Counted from the stretch's first letter, positions 17,563 through 26,935 are shown. The stretch: 64,000 nt of DNA from Carnobacterium mobile DSM 4848 (GCF_000744825.1 NZ_JQMR01000001.1:1659501-1723500), one strand, 5' to 3'. Program-made: numbers and translations. The notes: generated by a model not told the origin, from the sequence alone.

Positions 17563-18996
17563 ATGTTAATTGCGATAAAAAAAGAAGAATGGCTGGGAAA
17601 TATAAAAAATGATATTCTCGCTGGCATGGTTACCTCCATTGCTTTAATCCCAGAAGTCATTGGTTTTGCCCTGATTGCTGGCGTCAATCCAATGACTGCT
17701 TTATTTGCTTCAGTCACAACAGCACTGGTGACTTCTCTAACCGGCGGACGGCCCGCAATGGTTTCAGCTGCAGCAGGTTCCATGGCACTGGTGATGGTCA
17801 ATTTGATAAAGAACCATGGGATTCATTATATGGTAGCTGCTACGATTTTAACCGGCATTATCCAGTTAGTATTGGGCTACTTAGGGATCCAGAAGTTAAT
17901 GAAATTCATTCCAAAATCAGTGATGTTGGGATTTGTTAATGCATTGGCGTTATTGATTTTTACGGCTCAAATCCAGCAGTTGTTAGGCAGCAGCTTACCA
18001 GCTTATCTAATGGTTGGATTAACAATTGCGTTAATGTACACCATTCCAAAAGTTATCAAATCTGTTCCACCAGCTTTGATTGCCATCATTCTAATGACAG
18101 CCGCTTCGATTTTCCTGCCTTTGGGAGTTCAAACCGTAGGAGATATGGGCGATATGAGTGGGGGGCTTCCACATTTAGCTCTGCCGGCTATTCCTTTAAA
18201 CTTTGAAACCTTGGCTATTATTTTCCCGACTGCTCTGGCGCTTTCGATCGTAGGGTTGCTTGAATCCCTTTTAACTGCTCCGATAGTAGATGAGATGACG
18301 CAAACAACAAGCGATCAGCAACGTGAAGTCAAATCACAAGGACTAGCAAATATTATTACGGGTTTTCTTGGCGGACCTGCTGGTTGTGCAATGATCGGAC
18401 AAGCTGTTATCAACGTTAAATCAGGTGGTAGAAAGCGATTGTCTACGTTTACTGCCGGTTTATTCTTATTATTTTTGATCGTGGTTTTAAAAGGTTTAAT
18501 GATTCAAATCCCTACTGCTGCACTGATCGGTATTATGATCACTGTTGCAATTGCTACCTTTGACTGGTCTAGTTTTCATTACGTTAAAACGGTGCACATT
18601 ACCGAAGGCGCTATTATGATTCTGACGGTTGCGATTGTTTTGTATACTCATAATCTAGCCATTGGTGTAGTGACAGGCGTTATCTTAAGCATCATTGCTT
18701 TTATCGCAAAGATTTCAACTATCGATGTAGTCAAAGAAGGCACGCGTTTTATGATTCACGGTCAATTATTTTTTGCTTCTACACATGATTTTATGAAAGC
18801 TTTTGAAGAACCTTTAGCTGAAAAATTAGTGATCTTAGATTTTACCCATTCGCATATTTGGGACGACACCAGCGTAGAAGCTATTCTAACGGTTGTTAAA
18901 AAACTAAAAGCACAAGATGTCGAGGTTCAACTAGAAGGACTGAATACACAAAGCCATCAATTATTAGAAAAATTAAAAGATTATTTTTCAGATTAA
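17563..18996 (+). CDS. SulP-family anion transporter with STAS domain
   Basis: A 477-residue permease. The N-terminal Sulfate_transp region has SIALIPEVIGFALIAGVNPM and the conserved GGRPAMVSAAAGSMALVM. About ten membrane segments follow, then a cytoplasmic STAS domain from about residue 395 (HGQLFFASTHDFMKAFEEPL, LDFTHSHIWDDTSVEAI). Substrate could be sulfate, bicarbonate or another anion. AAAGGAA precedes the ATG at 17563, which is chosen over a TTG 39 bp upstream. Confidence 0.9.
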   Translation: MLIAIKKEEWLGNIKNDILAGMVTSIALIPEVIGFALIAGVNPMTALFASVTTALVTSLTGGRPAMVSAAAGSMALVMVNLIKNHGIHYMVAATILTGIIQLVLGYLGIQKLMKFIPKSVMLGFVNALALLIFTAQIQQLLGSSLPAYLMVGLTIALMYTIPKVIKSVPPALIAIILMTAASIFLPLGVQTVGDMGDMSGGLPHLALPAIPLNFETLAIIFPTALALSIVGLLESLLTAPIVDEMTQTTSDQQREVKSQGLANIITGFLGGPAGCAMIGQAVINVKSGGRKRLSTFTAGLFLLFLIVVLKGLMIQIPTAALIGIMITVAIATFDWSSFHYVKTVHITEGAIMILTVAIVLYTHNLAIGVVTGVILSIIAFIAKISTIDVVKEGTRFMIHGQLFFASTHDFMKAFEEPLAEKLVILDFTHSHIWDDTSVEAILTVVKKLKAQDVEVQLEGLNTQSHQLLEKLKDYFSD

Positions 18997-19037
18997 TAGT
19001 GTATTTGACACAGAAAGATACCATTTTTTAAATAGCG

Positions 19038-19066
19038 AAGCGAGAGACAAACTCTCGCTTTTTTTG
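19038..19066 (+). terminator. Terminator of the SulP gene
   Basis: Perfect arms AAGCGAGAG and CTCTCGCTT with a 5-nt loop and a T run on the plus strand, 40 bp after the stop codon. Confidence 0.85.
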
Positions 19067-19070
19067 CGTT

Positions 19071-19771
19071 TGTTTGTCCACAGAGCTCAAATTTGGGACG
19101 TACTTTCTTCTTTTTGCCGCTTGTTTATCCACGAAACCCAAATCGGGGACGTACTTTTCTCTTTTAGCCTGCTGTTTGTCCATGAAACCCAAATCGGGGA
19201 CATACTTTCTTCTTTTTGTCGTATGTTTGTCCATGAAACCCAAATTGGGGACGTACTTCTTCTTTTTTCCGCTTGTTTGTCCATGAAACCCAAATTTGGG
19301 ACGTACTTTCTTCTTTTTGCCGCTTGTTTGTCCACGAAATCCAAATCGGGGACGTACTTTTCTCTTTTAGCCTGCTGTTTGTCCATGAAACCCAAATCGG
19401 GGACATACTTTCTTCTTTTTGCCGCTTGTTTGTCCATGAAACCCAAATCGGGGACATACTTTCTTCTTTTTGTCGTATGTTTGTCCATGAAACCCAAATT
19501 GGGGACGTACTTCTTCTTTTTTCCGCTTGTTTGTCCATGAAACCCAAATTTGGGACGTACTTTCTTCTTTTTGTCGCATGTTTGTCCATGAAACCCAAAT
19601 TGGGGACGTACTTCTTCTTTTTTCCGCTTGTTTGTCCATGAAACCCAAATCGGGGACATACTTTCTGCTTTTTGTCGCATGTTTGTCCATGAAACCCAAA
19701 TCGGGGACGTACCTCTTCTTTTTGCCGCTTGTTTGTCCATGAAGACCAAGTTGAGGGCGTATTTATTGCGG
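19071..19771 (-). repeat. Tandem array of fourteen 50-51 bp units (minus-strand coding potential)
   Basis: Units begin at 19071, 19122, 19173, 19224, 19274, 19325, 19376, 19427, 19478, 19528, 19579, 19629, 19680 and 19730, each with a variant of TGTTTGTCCATGAAACCC on the plus strand. The last is degenerate. Lengths are 51 bp except four units of 50 bp, which shift frame. All three minus frames are open through the 51-bp units. One reads MSPIWVSWTNKRQKEES and another KYVPDLGFMDKQAAKRR, both 17 residues per unit. Units 2-5 and 6-10 show a higher-order duplication. It fills the gap between the terminators of the SulP and antiporter genes; no other gene is seen from 18997 to 19857. Confidence 0.95.
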
Positions 19772-19811
19772 AAATTTTTTTAAAAAACTATTTTCCAAAA
19801 AAAGATAAAAT

Positions 19812-19854
19812 AAAAAGAAGCTAAGCACTTTTTGACTGCGCTTAGCTTCTTTTT
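19812..19854 (-). terminator. Terminator of the Na+/H+ antiporter gene
   Basis: Arms AAAAAGAAGCTAAGC and GCTTAGCTTCTTTTT are perfect complements. It sits directly downstream of the minus-strand antiporter gene and is symmetric enough to work from either side. Confidence 0.8.
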
Positions 19855-19857
19855 ACC

Positions 19858-21891
19858 TTATTCATCGTATTCATATAAGGTAACATTTTCAATATAATTG
19901 ATAAATCGTCTTAGTTCTCTAGCTTGCTCATTACTGATTTCTCCAGCTTCGTACAGGCGATGGATTTCAAAACGTTCTGTATCCATCACTTTGATTCGTA
20001 AATTATCTTTCTTTTCTTCTATTGTTTCATCATACCGTCTAGTATTCAGCCTAATTCGTGATAACATTTTTTGGTAATCTAATAACACTAAACGAATGAT
20101 CGGAGCTCTTTTCTGTTTACTTGCTTGTTTTTCTAGTTCTTCCATCGCTGCTAGAATGGCTTTTTCCTGAATCTCTCTGCCAATCAATATTCTCTTTTGA
20201 GCAGCTTCTTTGTTTCCCTTAATCCTTCTCTTAAATCGTTTCCATTCTCTGATGGTACTTCCAATAATGTGCTTTACACTGGATCCTATATCAAGAGAAA
20301 GGATTTCTTCACGATGATCATAGGAAGTTTCCAATATCTCAAAGGTTTCTTGATCTATTTCTTTTCTTTGCATAGCCTCTTGAATATACTTTCTTTCAGC
20401 TTTCAATCCTAAAAGACGTATTTCTGTGATTCTTTTTTGGTAATCTTTTGTTTCTAAGGCACTCTTTTCAGGCTGCATCTTCTTGAACATAGCTTTGTAT
20501 TCATCCATTAAAGCCAAGGCGATCATTTGGTTTTCTTCATTTGTTTCTTGTTTGATTTTTTGAATGGCTGCCAATAGTACTTTTTGCTGAGCTCGAACTA
20601 AGCTAGCATCTTTAACGGACTCTTCTTCATCAGTTCCAGCTTCTTCTTCACTTAACAACGGCAAAAAGACAGTTGCCATAACCAAGGTAAACAGAATAAC
20701 ACCTGCTGCTAAAAAGAGAATCAGCGAACGTTCAGGAAATATCGCTCCACTTTCTAAATACAAAGGAAGAGAAAGAACTCCGGCCATCGTCACTGTCCCT
20801 CTCACACCCGTTAAACTCGAGGATAAACTTGATTTAAGACTTGGTTTATCTACTTCTGTTGCTTTGCGAAAATGATACTGATAAAACGTAAAAAGATAAG
20901 ACCAGATAAAACGGATACTTAAAATAATGATCCCGATGGCTAACACATAACCAATGGCCCGCCAATTTCCAATTGTAGGATTTTCAACGGTTGCAGACAT
21001 AGAAGCAGGGATATTCAATCCTAATAAAAGAAACACAATCCCATTTAAAATAAACAAGACGATCGACCAAATGTTTTCTGTTAGGACTTTTTCTTCCGCA
21101 GCAATGGTTTCTGTTCTTTCTGAAGCAATCGCGTGTAACAAGCCCGCTACGACAACGGCTATTACTCCTGAAGCTCCCAGCAATTCTTCTGTGGCGATAT
21201 AAATAATAAATGGAGTCAAAATTTGTACTAAAGAATAAAACGTCACATCTCCAATACCTTGTTTGCGCAAACTATATCTTATCCAGGTAATCAGCAAGCT
21301 GGTAACTAGACCTGAAAGTGCCCCAACAATAAAAATATATGAAAAATCAAATACAGCTTTTTCTAATGAAAAATAACCTGTTACGGCAGCTGTTACGGCA
21401 TAATTAAAGGCTACCAAACCAGAAGCATCATTGATCAGTGATTCCCCTCTAACGACACTTAAAATCTTTTCAGGAATACGGATCCGTTTAGCAATTCCAT
21501 TTACTGCAACAGGATCAGTAGGAGACAGAATCGCAGCTAATGCAAATGCTTCAGCTAAAGGAATAGCTTCAATCAACCAATGAATAAATAATCCTCCACC
21601 AATCGTAGTAAACAAAACAAGGAAAATAGCATTGCCAAAAATAGGCGCTCGCATTTTCCATAGTTCTTCACGAGGAAAATGGCGTCCATCATTATATAAA
21701 AGCGGTGCGATAAATAATAGTAAAAACCATTCTGAGTCTAATCCAAACGAAACGTCTTTAAACACTAATGCCAACATTACCCCAAATACTATTTGGATCA
21801 GCGCAGTTGGTACATATGGGATGTAATGACTAATCACATTGGAAATCAATAAACTCACTAGTAACAATAAAACCATAATCAGTAAACTCAT
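19858..21891 (-). CDS. Na+/H+ antiporter, CPA1 family
   Basis: A 677-residue transporter with about twelve membrane helices in residues 1-410, then a long charged cytoplasmic tail with coiled-coil tendency. The ion-binding signatures are LSPTDPVAVNGIAKR near residue 125 and VVRGESLINDASGLVAFNYA near residue 147. Such proteins exchange cytoplasmic Na+ or K+ for protons in pH and salt homeostasis. The tail resembles NhaK/NhaP2-type regulatory domains. Confidence 0.92.
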   Translation of the reverse strand: MSLLIMVLLLLVSLLISNVISHYIPYVPTALIQIVFGVMLALVFKDVSFGLDSEWFLLLFIAPLLYNDGRHFPREELWKMRAPIFGNAIFLVLFTTIGGGLFIHWLIEAIPLAEAFALAAILSPTDPVAVNGIAKRIRIPEKILSVVRGESLINDASGLVAFNYAVTAAVTGYFSLEKAVFDFSYIFIVGALSGLVTSLLITWIRYSLRKQGIGDVTFYSLVQILTPFIIYIATEELLGASGVIAVVVAGLLHAIASERTETIAAEEKVLTENIWSIVLFILNGIVFLLLGLNIPASMSATVENPTIGNWRAIGYVLAIGIIILSIRFIWSYLFTFYQYHFRKATEVDKPSLKSSLSSSLTGVRGTVTMAGVLSLPLYLESGAIFPERSLILFLAAGVILFTLVMATVFLPLLSEEEAGTDEEESVKDASLVRAQQKVLLAAIQKIKQETNEENQMIALALMDEYKAMFKKMQPEKSALETKDYQKRITEIRLLGLKAERKYIQEAMQRKEIDQETFEILETSYDHREEILSLDIGSSVKHIIGSTIREWKRFKRRIKGNKEAAQKRILIGREIQEKAILAAMEELEKQASKQKRAPIIRLVLLDYQKMLSRIRLNTRRYDETIEEKKDNLRIKVMDTERFEIHRLYEAGEISNEQARELRRFINYIENVTLYEYDE

Positions 21892-22070
21892 AAATCCCTC
21901 CTAAACTCCTTTATTTTCTTTTCTGAATACATGCATTCAGCTCTGAAAAAACCAAATTGTATAAATATACTTAATTTTACCATTAAAACTCAAAAAGCGT
22001 GAAGAAAATAATAAAAGTAAAAAGCACAGCCACACAAATAAGTGTGATCATGCTCCTCTGTGATTGTCAT

Positions 22071-22625
22071 TTAGCTATTTTTCTTAATCAATTCAACAAA
22101 TGAGTCGATAATCATTTGGAAGAAGTCTAAAGTTCCTTGATTAGTAATTGACCCATCTTCTTCTAAAAGGTTGAGCACATTTCCAATATAAGCTTCTGGC
22201 TGTTGAAGAGTCGGCATATTCAGGAATACTAAGGATTGGCGTAAATGATGGTTGGCTCCGAATCCGCTGATTGCTCCTGGAGAAACGCTGACAACTGCTG
22301 CTGGTTTTGTGTCCCAAACACTAGCACCATAAGGGCGAGAACCAACATCGATCGCATTTTTTAAGACACTGGGAACAGAACGATTGTACTCCGGAGTGGC
22401 AAATAAAACAGCATCAATGGATTCCATTGTGTGACGGAATGTTTTCCAAGATTCTGGAACATTTCCTTCATCGTCAAAGTCTTGATTATAAAGATCAAGA
22501 TCACCTATCTCTATAAAAGATACGTTATAATCTTCAGGAAACATGTTTGCCAGTACTTCTGCTACTTTTTTTGTATAGGAGGCCTTACGTAAACTACCTA
22601 CTAAAATACCGATATTTTTAGTCAT
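22071..22625 (-). CDS. NADPH-dependent FMN reductase family protein
   Basis: A 184-residue flavodoxin-fold oxidoreductase. GILVGSLRKASYTKKVAEVL is the FMN-binding loop and LFATPEYNRSVPSVLKNAIDV near residue 75 is the family signature. Members reduce FMN, quinones or azo compounds. AAGGAG lies 9 nt before the ATG. It is divergent from uraA and appears monocistronic. Confidence 0.92.
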   Translation of the reverse strand: MTKNIGILVGSLRKASYTKKVAEVLANMFPEDYNVSFIEIGDLDLYNQDFDDEGNVPESWKTFRHTMESIDAVLFATPEYNRSVPSVLKNAIDVGSRPYGASVWDTKPAAVVSVSPGAISGFGANHHLRQSLVFLNMPTLQQPEAYIGNVLNLLEEDGSITNQGTLDFFQMIIDSFVELIKKNS

Positions 22626-22753
22626 TTTACCAAACTCCTTTTCACTTATTTTTTGTAACCAAATAAAGTTTAACGCTAATTTTTGTGAGATGCAACTAAT
22701 ACCTCTTGGTATTCCGGCCTTTTTCTAAAGTTGCATTTCTTAACAAGAGAAGA

Positions 22754-22782
22754 TTGTAATTCAGAATGTTTACTGCTAGAAT
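22754..22782 (+). promoter_or_regulatory. Promoter of uraA
   Basis: -35 TTGTAA and -10 TAGAAT are separated by 17 bp, with a TGC extension before the -10. It lies just upstream of the PyrR-type leader. Confidence 0.6.
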
Positions 22783-22804
22783 AAATGAAGCAAAATCCTT
22801 TTAA

Positions 22805-22893
22805 ATTAATCCAGAGAGATTAAAAAGGGTAACAAATCCATATTTGATACCTTAGGTCCTTTTGCGAATAATAAATTCAAAAGGGCATTTTTT
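22805..22893 (+). promoter_or_regulatory. PyrR-dependent attenuator in the uraA leader
   Basis: The leader has AATCCAGAGAGATT (22807-22820), which matches the PyrR-binding loop of pyrimidine attenuators. It is followed by a terminator-like stem CCTTTTG/CAAAAGG (22858-22884) and a T run. By analogy with Bacillus pyrP, UMP-bound PyrR would favour termination. PyrR itself is not in the window. Confidence 0.8.
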
Positions 22894-22916
22894 ATGCCCA
22901 CTAGGAGGAATCATAG

Positions 22917-24191
22917 ATGTCAACAAAGAAAATGATACAAGTCGATGAAAAGGTCCCAGGGAAATTACTTGTTCCCCTTAGCTTACAACATACATTTGCT
23001 ATGTTTGGAGCATCGGTTTTAGTTCCCATTATTTTTGGAATCGACCCAAGTATTGTCTTATTGATGAATGGTATTTCAACATTGTTATTCATTTTGATCA
23101 CAAAAGGAAAAGCCCCAGCTTACTTGGGTTCCAGTTTTGCATTTATCGGCCCAACCAGCATCATTATTGCTAATCAAGGCTTTCAATATGCACAAGGCGC
23201 TTTCGTTATTCTAGGTATTATAGGGTGTCTTTTAGCTCTTTTGATTCATCGCGTAGGTACAAAGTGGATTGATATTGTGCTTCCGCCAGCTGCAATGGGG
23301 GCCGTCGTTGCCTTGATTGGGTTGGAATTAGCAGGCAATACGGTTCAAGGCGGTTCAATTGGTGCCAATTTGATGACAGATACGGCTGCAACACAAGACT
23401 TTATTGTTTTCTTTATCACGCTAGGTGTTGCTATTCTAGGATCCGTTTTATTTAAAGGGTTTTTATCCACGATTCCTATTTTAATTTCTATTATTGTGGG
23501 TTACCTTTCAGCTATCGCTTTTGGAATGGTCGACTTTACGCCGGTGTTGGAAACTTCTTTGTTTACTATGCCACATTTTCAATGGGCGAAATTTGATGTA
23601 CAGGCTATTCTCACTATGCTGCCCGTCCTTCTCGTATTAACTTCGGAACACATCGGCCACCAAGTAGTCACTTCAAATGTGATTGGGCGGGACTTGATGA
23701 AAGACCCAGGCTTGCACCGTTCTTTATTTGCTGATTATTTTGCTTCTGCATTATCAGGTTTAATTGGTGGAGTTCCAACAACTACTTATGGTGAAAACAT
23801 CGGAGTAATGGCCATTACACGCGTCTATAGTGTTCGCGTAATTGCCGGAGCGGCTATTTTTTCAATCTGTATGGCTTTTGTTGGACCCTTAGCAGCATTG
23901 ATTTCTACTATTCCTGGAGATGTTATTGGCGGCGTGACCTTCTTGCTTTACGGAATGATTGGAACAAGCGGCTTGCGTTTATTGGTTGAATCAAAAGTTG
24001 ACTACAGTAAATCGAAAAATCTGATTTTAACTTCAATCGTTTTTGTGGCTGGTTTAAGCGGCTTGACAGTTAACTTTGCCGGTGTTGAATTAAAAGGCAT
24101 GATTTTAGCAAGTGTTGTCGGAATCATTTTAAGTATCTGCTTCTACTTGTTCGATAAAGCTGGATGGATGAACGAAACAATCGAAGACTAA
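22917..24191 (+). CDS. uraA: Uracil permease (NCS2 family)
   Basis: A 424-residue nucleobase/proton symporter with about fourteen membrane segments. It starts with the typical VPGKLLVPLSLQHTFAMFGASVLVP, has LLVLTSEHIGHQVVTSNVIGRDL near residue 238 with the substrate-contacting glutamate, and GGVPTTTYGENIGVMAITRVYS near residue 284. The PyrR-type leader directly upstream strongly supports uracil rather than xanthine as substrate. AGGAGG precedes the ATG. Confidence 0.95.
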   Translation: MSTKKMIQVDEKVPGKLLVPLSLQHTFAMFGASVLVPIIFGIDPSIVLLMNGISTLLFILITKGKAPAYLGSSFAFIGPTSIIIANQGFQYAQGAFVILGIIGCLLALLIHRVGTKWIDIVLPPAAMGAVVALIGLELAGNTVQGGSIGANLMTDTAATQDFIVFFITLGVAILGSVLFKGFLSTIPILISIIVGYLSAIAFGMVDFTPVLETSLFTMPHFQWAKFDVQAILTMLPVLLVLTSEHIGHQVVTSNVIGRDLMKDPGLHRSLFADYFASALSGLIGGVPTTTYGENIGVMAITRVYSVRVIAGAAIFSICMAFVGPLAALISTIPGDVIGGVTFLLYGMIGTSGLRLLVESKVDYSKSKNLILTSIVFVAGLSGLTVNFAGVELKGMILASVVGIILSICFYLFDKAGWMNETIED

Positions 24192-24220
24192 AGAAAAGCA
24201 GAAACACTCCATAAAATAGT

Positions 24221-24273
24221 AAAAGAGGAATCTGCTGTGCAGCTTTGACTGCATAACTGATTCCTCTTTTTTT
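24221..24273. terminator. Bidirectional terminator between uraA and the DUF1456 gene
   Basis: Arms AAAAGAGGAATC and GATTCCTCTTTT pair perfectly and are followed by a T run on the plus strand. The two genes converge here. Confidence 0.8.
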
Positions 24274-24287
24274 ACGCTTTCCATTTT

Positions 24288-24791
24288 TTAGTCGCGGTAT
24301 TTTAATGCCAAGCCTTTTAGAAAGTTTCTAGCATATCTGTCGCCGCATTCTTTATAATTGCGCTGACCTTCTTTTCTTAATACCGCACTCAATTCATTTT
24401 TAGACAAATGCACTCCTGCTTCATCTAAGATGTCCAACATCTCTTCACTTGTCAGAGCAAGCGCAATTTTTATTTTCTTCAATAAAACGTTGTTCACATT
24501 CCGCTCATTCTTGATCATAAATTCTTGTTTTTGCGGTTCCCCCGGTTTTGTTTCTTGTCTTCCTCTTTTATAGACGATCAAGCCATTTAAAAAAGCTTCT
24601 AATGTCCGATTATCACATTTTTTTAAGTATTCATTAACTGTAGAATCTTCATCTTTTTTAGCTTTGAGCAGCATTCTTTGAACATCTTCTATTTTTATTT
24701 CCAACTCGCCTAATTTGAAAATTTCAACCATATCTAAGTCTTTTATATCTAGTGCATATCTTAAGCGCACTAATCTATCATTATTATTCAT
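24288..24791 (-). CDS. DUF1456 (YehS-like) protein
   Basis: A 167-residue protein made of two related halves: RLRYALDIKDLDMVEIFKLG at about residues 9-28 and KIKIALALTSEEMLDILDEAG at about 106-126. This duplicated helical domain defines DUF1456/YehS, whose role is unknown. GGAGGG lies 5 nt before the ATG. Confidence 0.88.
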   Translation of the reverse strand: MNNNDRLVRLRYALDIKDLDMVEIFKLGELEIKIEDVQRMLLKAKKDEDSTVNEYLKKCDNRTLEAFLNGLIVYKRGRQETKPGEPQKQEFMIKNERNVNNVLLKKIKIALALTSEEMLDILDEAGVHLSKNELSAVLRKEGQRNYKECGDRYARNFLKGLALKYRD

Positions 24792-24853
24792 CTTTGCCCT
24801 CCAAAATTCCTTTATTTGATCCTTGCTTAAATGGCTGCTTTTTTAACTCTAAT

Positions 24854-25414
24854 TTACTTAACCATTTTTAATTTCTCATTCAGCTTTTGATACACGACTT
24901 TCATCTCAGGCTCGGTGCAGGCACTTACGGCTACATCTAAATCCATCCATCTCACTGCACTATTTTCATCCGGTTTAATGGTTGTTTTTTCATTTTCGTC
25001 CGCTTCAATCAAATACGTCACGTTTAAATGCAGATGTGTAGCGATCGGTTCACCTTTTTTTAAGTGAGCCGGAACTCCTAAGATTTCAAGTGAGTAAATG
25101 TTCTTTGAGACCGGAGTAATAGCCGTTAAGCCCGTTTCTTCTTCGGTTTCTTTCAACGCCACATGCAACAAATCTGCATCCCCATCCGCGTGACCGCCAA
25201 TCCAAGACCAAGATTGATAAATATTATGATAGGCCATCACTACTTTCGATCGATCCGGGTTAACGATCCAAGCTGATGCAGTAAAGTGAGCCAATTCATT
25301 TTCACGCGTCAGCAAATCATCAAAAGTATCCATGTAATGCAGCATCACTTCTTGTTCTTTCGCTTCTTGAGCATTATAAGGCTGATATTGGCTGATTTGT
25401 TCTTTTAAATTCAT
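24854..25414 (-). CDS. Nudix hydrolase
   Basis: A 186-residue Nudix enzyme. The Nudix box lies at about residues 74-97 (GHADGDADLLHVALKETEEE) and keeps the catalytic E-x-x-E-E core, with LKETEEETGL in place of the usual REVKEETGL. Residues before the box (SWSWIGGH) suit recognition of a diphosphate compound. The substrate cannot be assigned. Confidence 0.88.
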   Translation of the reverse strand: MNLKEQISQYQPYNAQEAKEQEVMLHYMDTFDDLLTRENELAHFTASAWIVNPDRSKVVMAYHNIYQSWSWIGGHADGDADLLHVALKETEEETGLTAITPVSKNIYSLEILGVPAHLKKGEPIATHLHLNVTYLIEADENEKTTIKPDENSAVRWMDLDVAVSACTEPEMKVVYQKLNEKLKMVK

Positions 25415-25497
25415 GTAAAAATCTCCTTCGACAAATCCTATTCAGAAAAACCCTCTTTATAATCTGAAATTTTCATCAGACAAGGCTGGTTTATCGT

Positions 25498-25932
25498 TTA
25501 TTCAAAATCCTTACTCAAAATTTCTTCACGTTCTTCAAAAGATACTTCATGGTGGATTTCGTGTAACATCCAGACGTACCCAAAGCTATCAGCAAACACC
25601 GCATTCGATAGACCCATTTTTTCCATTCTTGTGACCGGTTGAATTTCTGTGGCTCCTGCAGCACTAGCTTTATCAACTGTTTCTTGAATGTCCGGAACGG
25701 TTACATTGAACCAGAAGGATTGCCTGCTGCCTTCTTTTGGTGCGAATAATTGGTATTCAGGATTTTCATCGAGCATATGAAAACGCGCACCATAAATACT
25801 AAATACTGCTTCATTGCTGCCCGTTTTAAAATTGGTTTCCTCAACTACTGTAACATCAAATATGGCTTTGTACTGTTCCAAAGCAGCTTTACTATCCTTT
25901 ACAATAAAATCTAATTCAACGCCTGTAATCAT
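25498..25932 (-). CDS. VOC-fold (glyoxalase/PhnB-like) protein
   Basis: A 144-residue protein of the vicinal oxygen chelate superfamily, with two beta-alpha-beta-beta-beta modules (GVELDFIVKDSKAALEQYKAIF and FWFNVTVPDIQETVDKASAAG). The PhnB-like C-terminus GYVWMLHEIHHEV ends the domain. Its function is unknown. The ATG at 25932 is preferred to a GTG four codons earlier that would abut the AGGAG. Confidence 0.82.
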   Translation of the reverse strand: MITGVELDFIVKDSKAALEQYKAIFDVTVVEETNFKTGSNEAVFSIYGARFHMLDENPEYQLFAPKEGSRQSFWFNVTVPDIQETVDKASAAGATEIQPVTRMEKMGLSNAVFADSFGYVWMLHEIHHEVSFEEREEILSKDFE

Positions 25933-26172
25933 TAGTCTACACACTCCTAATCATGGGTTTTTCAAATCAGTTATAGTATACCATCCTGTCGTTAAAATAG
26001 ACCCCTTAAAGACAGTTCGATTTAAATAAAGTAATTTTAGAATGTTGAATTTCAGAGACAATGCTGGTAATTATTCTACCGTGCAAGAAATGAACTAAAC
26101 AATATTACCTAAAGTAAGGTAATTGCAAATAAGGCGTTATCTTAGCCCTTTACTAAATTACAGAAAATATAC

Positions 26173-26212
26173 CTGTCGCTTATGCTAATCAAAACATAAG
26201 CGGCAGTTTTTT
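26173..26212 (+). terminator. Plus-strand terminator with no gene before it
   Basis: Arms CTGTCGCTTATG and CATAAGCGGCAG pair with one mismatch and are followed by six T on the plus strand. Both flanking genes are on the minus strand. A second small hairpin (ATTACC/GGTAAT, about 26103-26121) lies upstream, so a short plus-strand RNA is possible. Confidence 0.5.
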
Positions 26213-26237
26213 CTCTATTCCTACAAAAATTTCAGCT

Positions 26238-26798
26238 TTATTCAGCAGGCTGTTCTGTATCTGCTTGCTGCTCAGGATAAATAAGCGTAGCTCCTTCAAT
26301 GACCGCTTTTGCTCCATACATTCCGATCTCATGTTCAATCGTTTTTTTCTCCGTCATAATATGATGAACCTTCAGCCCTTTTAATGCCAGTGTATTGGAT
26401 ACAATCAACCGATGGCATCTCCACGGAACACTTTCAGAACACATATAACATACGCGTTCTTCGTTTCCAATGGCCATCAATTCACTGATTCCTTTTTCAT
26501 ACTCTTCTGTTAAACTATACGCAGCATAATTACGAAAAGAAGTGTTTCTCCAGCCATCGACCAATGCTGCATCTATTTCGTGATTTTTCTTTCTTCTGCC
26601 GCCTAATGCAGGCAGATGCAGATAACGAATACCGTATTCAGGTACCCATTTCTCCATGTTTTCTTTATCAAATTGCGGCATATGTTTGCTGCCTGGATAA
26701 GAACGAATATCAATTAGCGTTTCGATTTTATAGGCTTTTAGCAAGTCGCTAAATTCTTCGCTGCTATGTGTTGAATGGCCAATGGTATAAATGTCCAA
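26238..26798 (-). CDS. DUF488 family protein
   Basis: A 186-residue protein with DUF488 features: IYTIGHSTHSSEEFSDLLK at the start, LIDIRSYPGSKHMPQFD near residue 28, YLHLPALGGRR near residue 59 and CYMCSESVPWRCHRLIVSN near residue 118. The paired cysteines of the last motif are conserved in the family. Biochemical function is not established. The start is TTG with AAAGGCGG upstream. The C-terminal dozen residues are acidic and family-atypical. Confidence 0.88.
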   Translation of the reverse strand: MDIYTIGHSTHSSEEFSDLLKAYKIETLIDIRSYPGSKHMPQFDKENMEKWVPEYGIRYLHLPALGGRRKKNHEIDAALVDGWRNTSFRNYAAYSLTEEYEKGISELMAIGNEERVCYMCSESVPWRCHRLIVSNTLALKGLKVHHIMTEKKTIEHEIGMYGAKAVIEGATLIYPEQQADTEQPAE

Positions 26799-26935
26799 TT
26801 TAATTCCGCCTTTCCTTTTGTCCTACTCATTTGCTGTTTATCCAAGTTTAACAGGAAAACACATTAGAATGCCACTTTAACAAGCCTTTGAAAATGAAAA
26901 CTGCTTTAGTTCAGCTTATGGCAAAGAGAATATTT

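Noticed and set aside
19087-19749. Single 220-residue minus-strand protein across the first array
   Set aside because: Fifty-bp units force the frame to change inside the array, several overlapping frames are equally open, and no ribosome binding site or unique N-terminus is present. Described as a repeat instead.
19071-19771. CRISPR array
   Set aside because: Whole units repeat with no unique spacers between them and no cas genes are near. The same holds for the arrays at 26936 and 51730.
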